Assembly: GCF_006770285.1 (NCBI RefSeq)
Contig: NZ_CP017195.1
Span: forward strand, 930,001 to 994,000
Reading direction: 5' to 3'
DNA: 64,000 nucleotides
From: Lactococcus paracarnosus
GTDB lineage: Bacteria; Bacillota; Bacilli; Lactobacillales; Streptococcaceae
A model generated the notes under the pieces. It was not told where the DNA came from, did not search any database, and saw only the letters and a program-made list of their open reading frames with translations. The position numbers were made by a program, and so were the translations under genes. Of this stretch, positions 28,432 through 39,668 are shown piece by piece (the first letter of the stretch is position 1; every line of letters starts with the position of its first letter).

Positions 28432-31029
28432 TTGAGAAAATATGAGAAACCATTAACAGTTAACGGCCTTGCTTACACTTATTTTGATATCGCATCTGCC
28501 GTACATCATGTCGATAGGCTCCCTTATGCGCTGCGTATTTTGGCAGAAGGGGTCATACGTAATCTCGATGGTGTCAATTTTACGACAGACCATCTTGAGA
28601 TGCTAAACAGCTTTGATGGCAGTAAAACGGATACAGGTGAAATTCCGTTTAAGCCGAGTCGTGTCATCCTACAAGACTTTACGGGTGTACCTGCAGTTGT
28701 CGATTTAGCAGCAATGCGGGATTCAGTTAAGCAATTAGGCGGCAATCCTGAGTTGATTAATCCAGAAGTATCGGTTGACTTGGTTATTGACCACTCCTTA
28801 CAAGTTGACTTTTCGGGGTCTGAACAAGCCTTGCTATTAAATGCCAAACGTGAATTTGAACGGAATGGCGAACGCTATGAGTTTCTCAAATGGGCAACGG
28901 AATCCTTTGAAAATTTCCGAGTTGTACCACCAGCTACTGGCATCATTCACCAAGTCAATATCGAGTACCTATCAGATGTTGTGAATACGAAAGATCAGGT
29001 GTTACTACCTGATACAGTGTTTGGGACAGACAGTCATACGACGATGATCAATGGTCTAGGTGTCCTTGGTTGGGGCGTTGGTGGGATTGAAGCGGAAGCT
29101 GCTATCCTTGGCGAAGCCTCTTACTTCCCTATGCCTGAAGTGATTGGTGTGCGTTTTGTCGGTAAGTTAAACCCATTAGCCACGGCAACAGACCTGGCCT
29201 TAACCATGACAAAAATCTTACGTGATCAAGATGTCGTCGGTAAATTTGTCGAATATTTTGGTCCAGGCCTTGCAAGTTTAACGCTTGCAGACCGAGCTAC
29301 TGTGGCCAATATGGCACCAGAGTATGGGGCAACCTGCGGTTACTTCCCAATTGATGATGAAACACTGAACTACCTGACTAACACTAACCGTGATGCCGAG
29401 CTCATCTCCTTAGTGGAGACCTATGCTAAGGAAAATCACCTTTTTTATGATGCAACAAAAGAATCGACTTATAATCAAGTGATTGAAGTCGATTTGGCCA
29501 AGATTGAGACCTACTTGTCGGGTCCAAAACGACCTCAAGATTTAATTCCGCTAGGAAAAATGGCATCAGAATTTGAGCACTTTTCTAAAACTTTAGCAGC
29601 AGTTAAACCAAGCCCAGATGCTTTAGTACAAGAAGGGGATATCGCCATAGCTGCCATTACCTCATGTACTAATACTAGTAACCCTTATGTCATGATGATG
29701 GCAGGTTTACTTGCTAAAAATGCTGTAGCAAAGGGCCTTACAGTGCCCAAAACAGTTAAAACATCTCTAGCACCAGGCTCAAAGGTTGTGACAGCCTATT
29801 TAGAGAAAGCTGGCTTGATTGATCCCTTGGCAAAACTTGGGTTTGATGTCGTTGGCTATGGCTGTACGACCTGTATCGGTAATTCAGGACCACTAGATGA
29901 TCAAGTATCAGAATCTATCACAGATCAAGATTTGCTGGTGACATCCGTCTTGTCAGGAAACCGTAACTTTGAAGGGCGGATTCATCCACTTGTCAAAGCC
30001 AACTATCTGGCAAGTCCACCATTAGTTGTTGCCTATGCGATTGCTGGTAATATCAAAAAAGATTTGACGCTTGAGCCACTTGGTCTTGATCAAGCAGGTC
30101 AGCCTGTTTATCTAACAGATATCATGCCTGATTATGATACGGTTAAAGCAGAAGTAGATCAGTATGTCACACGTGAGCTTTATGAAACCTACTATGCCCA
30201 TATTTTTGATGCAAATGACGCTTGGAATGACATTAAGTCGTCAAAATCTCAAACCTATCCGTGGGATGAGACATCTACTTATGTCGCAAATCCCCCTTAT
30301 TTTGAGGGCTTGAGCTTATCAGAAGACGTGGCACATCGGCCTTTGACAAATATGCGTGTCCTTGCAAAATTTGGTGATTCGGTCACGACAGACCATATCA
30401 GTCCTGCTGGTAATATTGCCATGAAATCTCCCGCTGGTGAGTTCCTGGATCAAGCTGGTGTTGCACCACGCGATTTCAACTCATATGGTAGTCGCCGAGG
30501 TAATGATAAAGTGATGACCAGAGGGACATTTGCCAATATTCGGATCAAGAATTTGTTAACGCCAGGTATTGAAGGTGGCGTAACCAAGTATCAGGAAGAA
30601 ACCTTACCGATTTATGATGCAGCCATGCGCTACAAAGCAGATGGGACCTCTTTGGTTGTCTTAGCAGGTAAAGACTATGGCATGGGATCATCTCGTGACT
30701 GGGCAGCTAAAGGGACAAATCTCTTAGGGGTAAAAGTCGTTATTGCAGAAAGTTTTGAGCGGATTCATCGTAGCAATCTTGCCATGATGGGCTTGATTCC
30801 GCTTCAATTTTTAGCAGGGGAAAGTGCAAATAGCCTCGGTTTAACTGGATTTGAGACCTACAGCTTTGATTTTCCAGAACAACCAGAAATTGGTCAATTG
30901 ATTACAGTTCATGCAGATGATAAGCAATTCCAAGTTACCCTACGCTTTGATTCACAGGCTGATCTAGGCTATTATGAAAATGGTGGGATTCTACAAATGG
31001 TGATTAGAAAAAAGGTGACAAATGGCTAA
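28432..31029 (+). CDS. acnA: Aconitate hydratase
   Basis: 865 residues; isomerises citrate to isocitrate through a 4Fe-4S cluster. Landmarks: [35 protein letters not shown], the first cluster cysteine in [15 protein letters not shown], the CxxC pair in [18 protein letters not shown], and C-terminal [23 protein letters not shown] start (28432) right after the citZ stop, so expression is coupled. The 3' end overlaps icd by 8 bp. Confidence 0.95.
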   Translation: MRKYEKPLTVNGLAYTYFDIASAVHHVDRLPYALRILAEGVIRNLDGVNFTTDHLEMLNSFDGSKTDTGEIPFKPSRVILQDFTGVPAVVDLAAMRDSVKQLGGNPELINPEVSVDLVIDHSLQVDFSGSEQALLLNAKREFERNGERYEFLKWATESFENFRVVPPATGIIHQVNIEYLSDVVNTKDQVLLPDTVFGTDSHTTMINGLGVLGWGVGGIEAEAAILGEASYFPMPEVIGVRFVGKLNPLATATDLALTMTKILRDQDVVGKFVEYFGPGLASLTLADRATVANMAPEYGATCGYFPIDDETLNYLTNTNRDAELISLVETYAKENHLFYDATKESTYNQVIEVDLAKIETYLSGPKRPQDLIPLGKMASEFEHFSKTLAAVKPSPDALVQEGDIAIAAITSCTNTSNPYVMMMAGLLAKNAVAKGLTVPKTVKTSLAPGSKVVTAYLEKAGLIDPLAKLGFDVVGYGCTTCIGNSGPLDDQVSESITDQDLLVTSVLSGNRNFEGRIHPLVKANYLASPPLVVAYAIAGNIKKDLTLEPLGLDQAGQPVYLTDIMPDYDTVKAEVDQYVTRELYETYYAHIFDANDAWNDIKSSKSQTYPWDETSTYVANPPYFEGLSLSEDVAHRPLTNMRVLAKFGDSVTTDHISPAGNIAMKSPAGEFLDQAGVAPRDFNSYGSRRGNDKVMTRGTFANIRIKNLLTPGIEGGVTKYQEETLPIYDAAMRYKADGTSLVVLAGKDYGMGSSRDWAAKGTNLLGVKVVIAESFERIHRSNLAMMGLIPLQFLAGESANSLGLTGFETYSFDFPEQPEIGQLITVHADDKQFQVTLRFDSQADLGYYENGGILQMVIRKKVTNG

Positions 31030-32254
31030 AATAGAGATGATAAACGGCAAGTTGCAGGTCCCAAATCAACCTGACATTCCTTATATTACGGGAGATGGCG
31101 TCGGGATCGATATTTCACCTGCTATGATAAAAGTCGTCGATACTGCAGTCGCTAAAGCCTATGGTAGTGAGAAAAAAATTGCTTGGAAAGAACTTGCTGC
31201 TGGTGAAAAAGCTTATGCAGCCCAAGGGGATTATTTACCTCAAGAAACCGTTACTGCTTTGACAGAAAATCTTGTGGCCATTAAAGGCCCCTTGATGACA
31301 CCGATTGGTGAAGGCTTTCGAAGTTTAAATGTTACCCTACGACAACAGTTTGATCTTTTTGCGAATGTACGACCGATTACCTATTTTAAAGGCGTTGCAT
31401 CACCTGTCAAACGCCCTGAGAACGTTGAGATGACGATCTTTCGTGAGAACACAGAAGATATTTATGCTGGGATTGAGTTTGAAAGCGAAAGTCCGGATGC
31501 CGAGCGCTTAATTAAGCTGCTCAAGACAGAGTTTGGTATTGATAACATTCGTTTCGAGCAAACATCGGCTATCGGTATTAAACCAGTGTCACCAGATGGG
31601 TCTAAACGCTTAGTACGTGCGGCGTTTGATCATGCGATTGCGCATGGCCTTAACCGTGTGACCTTGGTTCATAAAGGCAACATCATGAAGTTTACCGAAG
31701 GTGGCTTTAAAAAATGGGGTTACGAAGTTGCAGATGAATATCCTACTTTTACGGTGAATACCTTTAATAAGCTAAAGGCTGAATCAGGTCTAGATGCTGC
31801 ATTAGCAGCCAAAGCTACGGCTTTAGCTGCTGGTAAAATTTATGTGGATGATGCCATTGCTGATAATTTTTTGCAGCAAATTTTGATTAATCCTTCAGAC
31901 TATCAAGTTGTGGCAACCCTTAACTTAAATGGTGACTATATTTCGGATGCCCTTGCAGCACAAGTTGGTGGGATCGGTATCTCACCGGGAGCTAATATCA
32001 ACTTTTTAACAGGTCATGCCATCTTTGAAGCGACACACGGGACTGCGCCAGATATTGCAGGCTTAGGGCTAGCTAATCCTTCTAGTTTGATTTTGTCAAG
32101 TGTGATGATGCTTGAGTTCATGGGCTGGCTAGAGGCAGCAAACCTTGTAAGAGATGCCTTAGCTAAGACGATTGCGCAAGGTCAAACGACACGTGATTTG
32201 GGTGGTAAGCTAACAACAGCTGACTTTACAGCTGCGATTATCACTAACTTTTAA
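31022..32254 (+). CDS. icd: Isocitrate dehydrogenase (NADP+)
   Basis: 410 residues; oxidative decarboxylation of isocitrate to 2-oxoglutarate. Landmarks: [38 protein letters not shown] with the substrate serine and arginines, [34 protein letters not shown], and the coenzyme region [20 protein letters not shown]. Last gene of the operon. A weak GATG/CATC hairpin follows at about 32263-32280, not a convincing terminator. Confidence 0.95.
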   Translation: MAKIEMINGKLQVPNQPDIPYITGDGVGIDISPAMIKVVDTAVAKAYGSEKKIAWKELAAGEKAYAAQGDYLPQETVTALTENLVAIKGPLMTPIGEGFRSLNVTLRQQFDLFANVRPITYFKGVASPVKRPENVEMTIFRENTEDIYAGIEFESESPDAERLIKLLKTEFGIDNIRFEQTSAIGIKPVSPDGSKRLVRAAFDHAIAHGLNRVTLVHKGNIMKFTEGGFKKWGYEVADEYPTFTVNTFNKLKAESGLDAALAAKATALAAGKIYVDDAIADNFLQQILINPSDYQVVATLNLNGDYISDALAAQVGGIGISPGANINFLTGHAIFEATHGTAPDIAGLGLANPSSLILSSVMMLEFMGWLEAANLVRDALAKTIAQGQTTRDLGGKLTTADFTAAIITNF

Positions 32255-32352
32255 GTCAGATAAGATGTTGGCATCGTGTCTTTTTCTGCTAATTTAGGCT
32301 GTGAAAGCTACTGATAGGCGTTTTGCTGAGACGGCACCTATAAACGAGTATC

Positions 32353-32463
32353 ATGACCAGGCAATTCAATAGAAAAAAAGATTGGCCGACAGCAACAGCA
32401 AAACAAGAACGGATTGAGACAGTCTATCATGAGATGATGCGCTTACTTAACATCAAATTTTAA
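32353..32463 (+). CDS. Short frame, 36 aa, possible gene remnant
   Basis: A hydrophilic 36-residue frame (MTRQFNRKKDWPTATAKQER then IETVYHEMMRLLNIKF) in the 315-bp gap between icd and lrgA. No ribosome site. An overlapping frame upstream (RRFAETAPINEYHDQAIQ) also looks coding-like, so this may be a frameshifted relic. No family recognised. The rest of 32255-32520 shows nothing else. Confidence 0.25.
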   Translation: MTRQFNRKKDWPTATAKQERIETVYHEMMRLLNIKF

Positions 32464-32530
32464 TTATGGAAATGATATTTTTTGACCTCAAAAGATATCG
32501 TTTTTTCCTGTAATTTTCAGAAAAAAGGGT

Positions 32531-32536
32531 TATAAT
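32531..32536 (+). promoter_or_regulatory. Likely -10 of lrgAB
   Basis: TATAAT, 34 bp before the lrgA start; no clear -35, which fits a promoter needing an activator such as LytTR-type regulators known for lrgAB in other species (not in this window). Confidence 0.4.
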
Positions 32537-32569
32537 AAGCTTAATGATTAGAAAGGTTGCAGAAACTAA

Positions 32570-32932
32570 ATGAAAATTTATTTTCAATTTATGTACATTC
32601 TCTTATTTTCTATAGTAGGAGAATTTTTATCGACTGGCTTGAACTTGCCAGTGCCAGGCTCAATTATTGGGATGGTTTTATTATTTTTAGCACTAAAATT
32701 TAAGCTGATTAGATTGAGACAAATTTATGATGCAGGTCAATTTATGATCGAGAATATGACGATTTTATTCTTGCCCGCTGGTGTTGGGATCATGAGTCAT
32801 TGGGATGCGATTGCAAAATATTGGTGGCAGATTATCGTGATTACCTTACTTGCTATTGTAGTCAATTTTGCTGTGATTGGCTTCGTGACACAGTTTATCA
32901 AACAACGTTTTGAGGGAGATTATAAAAAATGA
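32570..32932 (+). CDS. lrgA: CidA/LrgA family membrane protein
   Basis: 120 residues with four membrane helices. Family signature LNLPVPGSIIGMVLLFLALK near residue 24 and ENMTILFLPAGVGIMSHWD. LrgA/CidA proteins are holin-like and, with LrgB, affect autolysis; in plants and some bacteria the fused homologue exports glycolate, and in Bacillus and Streptococcus the pair has been tied to pyruvate transport. Which applies here cannot be told from sequence. Overlaps lrgB by 4 bp. Confidence 0.9.
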   Translation: MKIYFQFMYILLFSIVGEFLSTGLNLPVPGSIIGMVLLFLALKFKLIRLRQIYDAGQFMIENMTILFLPAGVGIMSHWDAIAKYWWQIIVITLLAIVVNFAVIGFVTQFIKQRFEGDYKK

Positions 32933-33624
32933 AAGATGTCTTTTCAAATCCGCTCTTTGGCTTAACCGTCTCAATTTTTGCCTACTTTATCGCAGCTCAA
33001 ATCCATCGCAAGTGGACAAATCCAGCAACTAATCCTTTATTAGTAGCCGTTATCATGGTGATTGTCTTTCTCAAGCTAACAGGCATATCTTATAAAGCTT
33101 ATTATGTTGGTGGGTCGTATCTCAATACCTTGATTATTCCATCTACTGTTGCATTGGGTATCCCCCTATTTCAAGCATTCAAGCTAATGAAGTTTCATGT
33201 CCGCAGTATTTTGTCAGGTGTGATTATCGGCGCAATCGTAAACACGGCACTAACAGCTGTACTAGCAAAACTATTTGGCATGAATTATTTTCTAGCCATC
33301 AGCCTATTTCCAAAATCAGTAACCACGGCAATGGCTGTCGGTATCACCAGTAAAATGGGGGGGATGGCAACCATTACCTTAGTTGTTGTGGTGCTCACCG
33401 GGATCATTAGTTCGGTGGTTGGTCCAGTCTTACTGGATCTATTTGGGATCAAAGATCGTGTTGCCAAAGGTGTTGCTTTAGGTGGGACGGGTCATGCGAT
33501 TGGGACAGGAGCAGCGATGCAGTTGGGTCAGATAGAAGGGGCAATGGCTGGTTTATCGATTGGTGTGACAGGTATCGTTTATGTCATCGTTAGTCCGATT
33601 ATTGCTGCAATTATCTTAAAATAA
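32929..33624 (+). CDS. lrgB: LrgB family protein
   Basis: 231 residues, about six membrane helices. Conserved LrgB segment SLFPKSVTTAMAVGITSKMG and the GGTGHAIGTGAAMQLG motif near the C-terminus. Partner of LrgA; together they form a membrane system in cell lysis control or pyruvate movement. ATGA overlap with lrgA, followed by a strong terminator, so the pair is a closed transcription unit. Confidence 0.92.
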   Translation: MKDVFSNPLFGLTVSIFAYFIAAQIHRKWTNPATNPLLVAVIMVIVFLKLTGISYKAYYVGGSYLNTLIIPSTVALGIPLFQAFKLMKFHVRSILSGVIIGAIVNTALTAVLAKLFGMNYFLAISLFPKSVTTAMAVGITSKMGGMATITLVVVVLTGIISSVVGPVLLDLFGIKDRVAKGVALGGTGHAIGTGAAMQLGQIEGAMAGLSIGVTGIVYVIVSPIIAAIILK

Positions 33625-33663
33625 ATATCTCAAAATAGTGGCGCCTTATAAGGGCATTAAATC

Positions 33664-33692
33664 GCAGTGTTAAGCGTTTGACACTGCTTTTT
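33664..33692 (+). terminator. Terminator after lrgB
   Basis: GCAGTGT (33664-33670), a 10-nt loop, ACACTGC (33681-33687), then T5. Confidence 0.8.
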
Positions 33693-33749
33693 ATTATGAA
33701 AATATAAATGTGTTTCTCCTATAAGAAAAACATTAACTTTCTTTTTTTC

Positions 33750-33778
33750 TTGACAATCATAAAAAAAGCCGATATGAT
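33750..33778 (+). promoter_or_regulatory. Promoter of topA
   Basis: TTGACA (33750-33755), 17-bp spacer, TATGAT (33773-33778). Start expected near 33785, which excludes the TTG at 33782 as the topA start. Confidence 0.75.
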
Positions 33779-33814
33779 GGGTTGACAATACTTTATAGAA
33801 AGTTGGCACTGTAC

Positions 33815-36103
33815 ATGGTCGCAACGACATCAGAAGAAAAAGCAGTAACCAAAACGCCAGTAAAAAAAACAGCAGCGAAAAAAGCAACAGCTAAAAAGAC
33901 AACAACAAAAACGGCAGCAACAAAAACGGCTGCTAAAGCTACATCTACAAAAAAGCCAGCAGTAAAAAAAGCAGCTACTAAGGCAGCGGCAGCTAAAAAG
34001 CCGACTTCAGTAAAGAAGCCAGCTAAAAAGAAAGCTGCTTCAAAGATCAAAAAGAACCTTGTTATCGTCGAATCGCCAGCCAAAGCTAAGACCATCGAAA
34101 AATACCTCGGTCGTAATTATAGAGTGGTCGCTTCTGTCGGGCATATTCGTGATTTGAAAAAATCAACCATGTCTGTCGATATCGAAAATGATTATGAACC
34201 ACAATATATTAATATTCGTGGTAAAGGACCCTTGATTAACTCCTTAAAAAAAGAGGCTAAGAATGCCAAAGCCGTCTATCTGGCAAGTGACCCGGATAGA
34301 GAAGGAGAAGCAATCTCTTGGCACTTAGCGCATATTTTAGGACTAGACGTTCATGATAAAAATCGTGTTGTCTTTAATGAGATTACAAAAGATGCAGTTA
34401 AGGATGCCTTCAAAGAACCACGTTCTATAGATTTAGATTTAGTGGATGCCCAACAAGCAAGACGGATTTTAGACCGATTGGTCGGGTACTCTATTTCACC
34501 GATTCTATGGAAAAAAATTAAGAAAGGCTTATCAGCAGGACGTGTTCAGTCGATTGCTCTTAAGCTAATTATTGATCGGGAAAATGAAATTAATGCCTTT
34601 ATTCCTGAAGAATACTGGTCTATAGAGGGTGATTTTAAAAAAGGGACTAAGAAATTTCCAGGTAGTTTCTATGGTCTTGATGGTAAGAAGAAAAAACTAG
34701 AAAAGAATTCAGATGTCTTAGAAGTTATGGCACGCCTGACGTCAGATGACTTTACAGTCGATAAGGTTGATAAAAAAGAACGTCGCAGAAATGCACCGCT
34801 ACCTTATACAACCTCTTCTTTACAACAAGATTCTGCTAATAAAATTAATTTTAGAGCTAGAAAAACGATGTCAGTTGCTCAGCAATTGTATGAAGGTATC
34901 ACACTTGGTCCTAATGGCCATCAAGGTTTGATTACCTATATGAGAACTGACTCAACACGGATCTCACCTGTTGCCCAAGCTGCAGCTGCAAGCTACATCG
35001 TGTCTACATTTGGTGAAGCCTATAGTAAACATGGCAGTAAGGTCAAGAATGTAGCTGGCGCGCAAGACGCCCATGAAGCAATTCGGCCGTCAAATGTGCT
35101 CAATACGCCAGAGAACATCGCCAAGTATCTGGATAAAGACCAGTTAAAACTCTATCGTTTGATTTGGAATCGGTTTGTTGCCAGCCAAATGACTCCTGCT
35201 GTATTTGATACGGTCAAAGTAAATCTGTCTCAAAACGGTGTCATGTTTACGTCAAACGGCTCTCAAGTCAAATTTGATGGGTATATGGCAGTCTATAATG
35301 ATGCGGATAAAAATAAAATGCTACCTGAGATGGCTGCTGGAGATTTGGTTAAGAAAGTATCGATTAAACCAGAGCAACATTTCACGCAACCACCAGCACG
35401 TTATAGTGAAGCAACGCTGATTAAGATACTTGAAGAAATTGGTGTGGGGCGACCGTCTACCTATGCACCGACTTTAGAAACAATCCAACGGCGTTATTAC
35501 GTTAAACTATCCGCTAAACGCTTTGAACCGACAGAACTTGGTGAAATCGTCAATAACATGGTTGTTGAATTTTTCCCTAATATTGTCAATACAGCCTTTA
35601 CCGTAGAGATGGAGCGCTCATTAGATGATGTTGAGCATGGTAGCCGGCAATGGGTTAAGGTCGTAGATGAATTCTATCGTCCTTTTGCACTCGAACTTGA
35701 AAAAGCTGAAACTGAAATCGAAAAAATTCAGATTAAGGATGAACCTGCTGGATTTGACTGTGATATTTGTGGCCATGCTATGGTCATCAAACTTGGCAAA
35801 TATGGTAAGTTTTATGCATGTAGTAATTTCCCAGATTGCCGCAATACTAAAGCTATCGTTAAGGAAATCGGTGTGATCTGTCCGACCTGTCATGAAGGAC
35901 AAGTCATTGAACGTAAATCAAAACGTAATCGGATATTCTATGGCTGTGCACGCTATCCTGACTGTGAGTTTACTTCATGGGACAAACCAATCGGTCGAGA
36001 CTGTCCAAAATGTAATCAGTTCTTGGTCGAGAAGAAAGTCCGTGGTGGAGGTAAACAAGTCGTTTGTAGTAATGGTGACTATGAAGAAGAAAAGGTTAAG
36101 TAA
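33815..36103 (+). CDS. topA: DNA topoisomerase I with lysine/alanine-rich N-terminal tail
   Basis: I choose ATG 33815 (762 residues) because the promoter start falls after the upstream TTG. Residues about 8-80 are almost only K, A, T and P in [18 protein letters not shown] repeats, resembling histone H1 tails. The Toprim domain then starts ([33 protein letters not shown]), followed by the catalytic region with the active-site tyrosine in [14 protein letters not shown], and three C-terminal zinc ribbons ([24 protein letters not shown]; the last lacks a full second Cys pair). It relaxes negative supercoils, opposing gyrase. The N-terminal tail is unusual; actinobacterial TopA carries lysine-rich stretches at the other end. 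Confidence 0.93.
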   Translation: MVATTSEEKAVTKTPVKKTAAKKATAKKTTTKTAATKTAAKATSTKKPAVKKAATKAAAAKKPTSVKKPAKKKAASKIKKNLVIVESPAKAKTIEKYLGRNYRVVASVGHIRDLKKSTMSVDIENDYEPQYINIRGKGPLINSLKKEAKNAKAVYLASDPDREGEAISWHLAHILGLDVHDKNRVVFNEITKDAVKDAFKEPRSIDLDLVDAQQARRILDRLVGYSISPILWKKIKKGLSAGRVQSIALKLIIDRENEINAFIPEEYWSIEGDFKKGTKKFPGSFYGLDGKKKKLEKNSDVLEVMARLTSDDFTVDKVDKKERRRNAPLPYTTSSLQQDSANKINFRARKTMSVAQQLYEGITLGPNGHQGLITYMRTDSTRISPVAQAAAASYIVSTFGEAYSKHGSKVKNVAGAQDAHEAIRPSNVLNTPENIAKYLDKDQLKLYRLIWNRFVASQMTPAVFDTVKVNLSQNGVMFTSNGSQVKFDGYMAVYNDADKNKMLPEMAAGDLVKKVSIKPEQHFTQPPARYSEATLIKILEEIGVGRPSTYAPTLETIQRRYYVKLSAKRFEPTELGEIVNNMVVEFFPNIVNTAFTVEMERSLDDVEHGSRQWVKVVDEFYRPFALELEKAETEIEKIQIKDEPAGFDCDICGHAMVIKLGKYGKFYACSNFPDCRNTKAIVKEIGVICPTCHEGQVIERKSKRNRIFYGCARYPDCEFTSWDKPIGRDCPKCNQFLVEKKVRGGGKQVVCSNGDYEEEKVK

Positions 36104-36129
36104 AAGCGATAACATACTTATTTAACCTC

Positions 36130-36157
36130 AAAAACGCTGTCTAATGATAGCGTTTTT
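36130..36157 (+). terminator. Terminator after topA
   Basis: AAAAACGCT (36130-36138) and AGCGTTTTT (36149-36157), loop about 10 nt. The A and T tracts make it potentially bidirectional. Confidence 0.8.
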
Positions 36158-36189
36158 AAGTTGATTTTTGCTAAAAGTAAAGAAATAAG

Positions 36190-36210
36190 GTATTCTATAG
36201 TATAGAACAC
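36190..36210 (+). promoter_or_regulatory. 21-bp palindrome upstream of parE, possible operator
   Basis: TTCTATA-G-TATAGAA is a perfect 7+7 inverted repeat around one G (36193-36207), extended by GT and AC at the flanks. It overlaps a TATAGT -10-like box. Regulator unknown. Confidence 0.4.
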
Positions 36211-36324
36211 TTTTTATAAGGAATTAGCATCACAAAGCCTTAAAGAGAGTTGTCATACTGCAGCATTGATTTAGTTCATTTATAGGTATGATGAAAACAC
36301 GATATTTCCAAAGGAAAAAGTAAA

Positions 36325-38280
36325 TTGACAATAGATATTAATAATTATAACGATGATGCCATTCAGGTCTTAGAAGGTCTAGATGCTGTAAGAAAAAGAC
36401 CAGGGATGTACATTGGGTCTACTGATGGCATCGGTCTTCACCATCTTGTCTGGGAGATTGTCGACAATGCAGTAGATGAAGCTTTATCTGGCTTTGGTGA
36501 TCAAATTAATGTGACGATTCATGAAGATGGCTCACTTACCGTATCAGATAGTGGTCGTGGTATGCCAGTTGGGACACATGCGACGGGTATTCCAACAGTA
36601 GAAGTGATTTTTACTGTCTTGCATGCGGGTGGTAAGTTTGGTCAAGGCGGCTATAAAACATCTGGTGGTCTTCATGGCGTTGGTTCCTCAGTCGTTAATG
36701 CCCTGTCTAGTTATCTGGAAGTTGAAATCATTCGAGATGGTCTTGTTTATAGACAACGCTTCGAAAATGGTGGCAAACCTGCGACAACACTGGAAAAGGT
36801 TGGTAAAGCACCTAAATCGAAAACAGGCACAAAAGTACATTTTATGCCAGATCCTATAATTTTTTCGACCACTGATTTTAAATATGCCACTATCTTTGAT
36901 CGCCTAAACGAATCAGCATTCCTCCTACCTAATGTGACCATGGTCTTAACAGATGAACGCCATGAAGTAGATGGACAACCTGAAACAGCAAGTTTCCACT
37001 ATGAAAATGGTGTACAGGATTTTGTCGGTTATCTAAATGAAGACAAGGACACGCTAACGCCTGTCATGTATTTTGCAGGTGAAGCAGAGAGTTTCCAAGT
37101 AGAAGTCGCCATTCAATATAATGATGGTTACTCTGATAATATTTTAAGTTTTGTTAATAACGTCAAGACAAAAGATGGTGGGACGCATGAAGCAGGACTC
37201 AAACAAGCCATTACCAAATCGATGAATGAATATGCTCGTAAATCAGGATTACTCAAAGAAAAAGATAAAAATCTAGAAGGGTCTGATTACCGTGAAGGAT
37301 TGACAGCTATCTTGTCTGTCCTGGTACCAGAAGAACATCTACAGTTTGAAGGGCAAACAAAAGATAAATTGGGTAGTCCCAAAGCACGTCCTATCGTAGA
37401 TAGTATCGTCAGTGACAAGCTGGCTTATTTCTTGATGGAAAATGCTGAACTATCACAAAACTTGATTCGTAAAGCGATTAAAGCACGTGATGCACGTGAA
37501 GCAGCTCGAAAAGCGCGTGATGATGCAAGAACGGGTAAAAAAGGTAAGAAAGATAAGGGTCTGTTATCAGGGAAATTAACACCAGCCCAAGGTAAAAACC
37601 CTGCTAAAAACGAAATCTACCTTGTCGAAGGAGATTCTGCCGGTGGCTCTGCAAAACAAGGGAGAGATCGAAAGTTTCAAGCGATTTTGCCACTTCGAGG
37701 TAAGGTCATCAATACTGAGAAAGCCAAGATGGCAGATATTCTCAAAAATGAAGAAATTAACACCATGATTTATACCATAGGTGCGGGCGTTGGCGCTGAT
37801 TTTGATGTGTCTGATATCAACTATGACAAAGTCATCATTATGACCGATGCCGATACAGATGGGGCGCATATCCAAACCCTGCTATTAACCTTCTTTTATC
37901 GCTATATGAAGCCTTTAGTCGAAGGTGGGCATGTCTATATCGCTTTACCTCCACTTTATAAAATGAGCCAGGGTAAAGGGAAATCAGAAAAAATCGAATA
38001 CGCATGGACTGATGGCGAATTAACTGATATTCGCAAGCGTTTTTCTAAAGGTGCTATCTTACAGCGTTATAAAGGGCTGGGTGAGATGAATGCCGATCAA
38101 CTTTGGGAAACAACCATGAATCCTGAGACTAGAACCTTAATCCAGGTCACGCTAGATGATGTGGCGCAAGCCGAAAAACGTGTCTCAGTACTCATGGGAG
38201 ACAAAGTAGAACCACGTCGTAAATGGATCGAAAATAACGTAGAATTTACGCTTGAAGAGAAAAGTGAAGTGATGCAATAA
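36325..38280 (+). CDS. parE: DNA topoisomerase IV subunit B
   Basis: 651 residues, TTG start with AAGGAAA (36310-36316). The GHKL ATPase domain shows EIVDNAVDEALSGFGD, DSGRGMPVG and GGLHGVGSSVVNAL. The Toprim domain shows EIYLVEGDSAGGSAKQGRDR and the metal site MTDADTDGAHIQTLLLTFF. With ParC it decatenates chromosomes. The GyrB counterpart is not in the window. One base separates its stop from the start of the potassium transporter gene. Confidence 0.95.
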   Translation: MTIDINNYNDDAIQVLEGLDAVRKRPGMYIGSTDGIGLHHLVWEIVDNAVDEALSGFGDQINVTIHEDGSLTVSDSGRGMPVGTHATGIPTVEVIFTVLHAGGKFGQGGYKTSGGLHGVGSSVVNALSSYLEVEIIRDGLVYRQRFENGGKPATTLEKVGKAPKSKTGTKVHFMPDPIIFSTTDFKYATIFDRLNESAFLLPNVTMVLTDERHEVDGQPETASFHYENGVQDFVGYLNEDKDTLTPVMYFAGEAESFQVEVAIQYNDGYSDNILSFVNNVKTKDGGTHEAGLKQAITKSMNEYARKSGLLKEKDKNLEGSDYREGLTAILSVLVPEEHLQFEGQTKDKLGSPKARPIVDSIVSDKLAYFLMENAELSQNLIRKAIKARDAREAARKARDDARTGKKGKKDKGLLSGKLTPAQGKNPAKNEIYLVEGDSAGGSAKQGRDRKFQAILPLRGKVINTEKAKMADILKNEEINTMIYTIGAGVGADFDVSDINYDKVIIMTDADTDGAHIQTLLLTFFYRYMKPLVEGGHVYIALPPLYKMSQGKGKSEKIEYAWTDGELTDIRKRFSKGAILQRYKGLGEMNADQLWETTMNPETRTLIQVTLDDVAQAEKRVSVLMGDKVEPRRKWIENNVEFTLEEKSEVMQ

Positions 38281-38281
38281 G

Positions 38282-39622
38282 ATGTTTGTGCCTCGATTTG
38301 TCAAAAATATGAAACCACCGCAACTGATTATCTTTGTCTTTCTAACGGTCATTTTGATTGGCTCTATCTTTTTAGCATTGCCGATATCCGATCAAAATGG
38401 TCAGGCTACTTCTTATTTAGACAGTTTATTTATGGCTGTATCTGCAACCTGTGTGACGGGTTTAGCAGTTGTTAATACTGCTGAGCACTGGAACACCTTT
38501 GGACAGGTCGTCATTTTAATCATGGTCGAAGTAGGCGGGCTAGGCTTTATGAGCTTTTTGGTCTTGTTGTTAAATATGACAGGACAACATCCCTCGTTTA
38601 AGTCCAAGATGATGATTCGTGATGCCTATAGTTTTACCAGTATTAATGGTGGGGTAAATCTGGTCAAATCAGTTATTAAACTGTCCTTAATGACACAGCT
38701 GATTGGTGCTTTATTATTAAGTGTAGATTTCATACCAAGATTTGGTTGGGGGAAAGGGATCTGGTTTAGTGTCTTTCATGCCATATCGGCGCATTCAAAT
38801 GCAGGATTTGACTTGTTTGAGACCTCATTATTTCAGTTTAAAGATAATCCCTATGTCTTATTTGTCATGAGTTTGTTGATTTTATCAGGGTCATTTGGTT
38901 TTATCGTTTGGTTTGACTTGATTAATTTTCGGTCAATCAAAAAAATTACCCTGCATTCTCGTTTGGCTTTAACCATGACCACTGTCTTGGTAGTCGCTGG
39001 CACGCTCTTGTACAGTCTATTAAACCTCAAGTCGTTTGATGGGCATATCATCAGCTATATGGCACAAAACTTTTTCCTAAGTATCACGCCACGTTCTGGC
39101 GGCTTTACCTTTAGTAACTATAACGCAACAAGTTACGCTAGCCTTGTCCTAACCATGATTTTGATGTTTATCGGTGGGACATCAGGTTCGACTGCTGGTG
39201 GGGTAAAGACGACGACTTTTGGGATATTAATCCTGAATATTAAGGCAATTTTTGCCAATCGTAATAGTACCATATACCATGAACGACGTATCCCTAGGCG
39301 AATTATAAGCCGTGTCTATGAAATTGTGTTCATCTATATCGGTATTATCTTCACCTCTGCCTTTATTTTATTAATAACGGAACATCTACCCAAAAATAAT
39401 GGCATCGAGTACGTGTTTTTCGAAGTGATTTCTGCCCTTGCTACAGTCGGCTTATCCTTGGGACTAACACCAGAGTTGACAGCTATTGGCAAGGTAACGA
39501 TCATGATTTTGATGTTTATCGGTCGAATCGGGATTATGACGGTGATTTATGCAGTCGGTAGTCATGCAAAAATAGATGAAGAGTTGATCCAATATCCAGA
39601 TGAGGAAATCGTTGTTGGGTAA
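38282..39622 (+). CDS. ktrB: TrkH/KtrB family potassium uptake membrane subunit
   Basis: 446 residues with about ten membrane segments arranged as four M-P-M repeats. Selectivity-filter-like turns are visible (SATCVTGLAVV, HSNAGFDLFE, SGSTAGGVK near the third repeat gate, and ALATVGLSLGL). It imports K+ (often Na+-dependent) together with the KtrA ring encoded next. Placement directly after parE, with no gap, implies cotranscription with topoisomerase IV genes. Confidence 0.9.
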   Translation: MFVPRFVKNMKPPQLIIFVFLTVILIGSIFLALPISDQNGQATSYLDSLFMAVSATCVTGLAVVNTAEHWNTFGQVVILIMVEVGGLGFMSFLVLLLNMTGQHPSFKSKMMIRDAYSFTSINGGVNLVKSVIKLSLMTQLIGALLLSVDFIPRFGWGKGIWFSVFHAISAHSNAGFDLFETSLFQFKDNPYVLFVMSLLILSGSFGFIVWFDLINFRSIKKITLHSRLALTMTTVLVVAGTLLYSLLNLKSFDGHIISYMAQNFFLSITPRSGGFTFSNYNATSYASLVLTMILMFIGGTSGSTAGGVKTTTFGILILNIKAIFANRNSTIYHERRIPRRIISRVYEIVFIYIGIIFTSAFILLITEHLPKNNGIEYVFFEVISALATVGLSLGLTPELTAIGKVTIMILMFIGRIGIMTVIYAVGSHAKIDEELIQYPDEEIVVG

Positions 39623-39668
39623 TGTATATCTCTGTTTAAGTCGCTTATATAAAGGAGAAAGATGACCT

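Noticed and set aside
33782..33814. TTG start giving an 11-residue longer topA
   Set aside because: The -10 box at 33773-33778 puts the transcription start at or after this TTG, and there is no ribosome site.
33793..34095. Minus-strand frame opposite the topA tail
   Set aside because: It arises from the lysine/alanine repeat codons read backwards, giving a low-complexity F/A/V product; no ribosome site.
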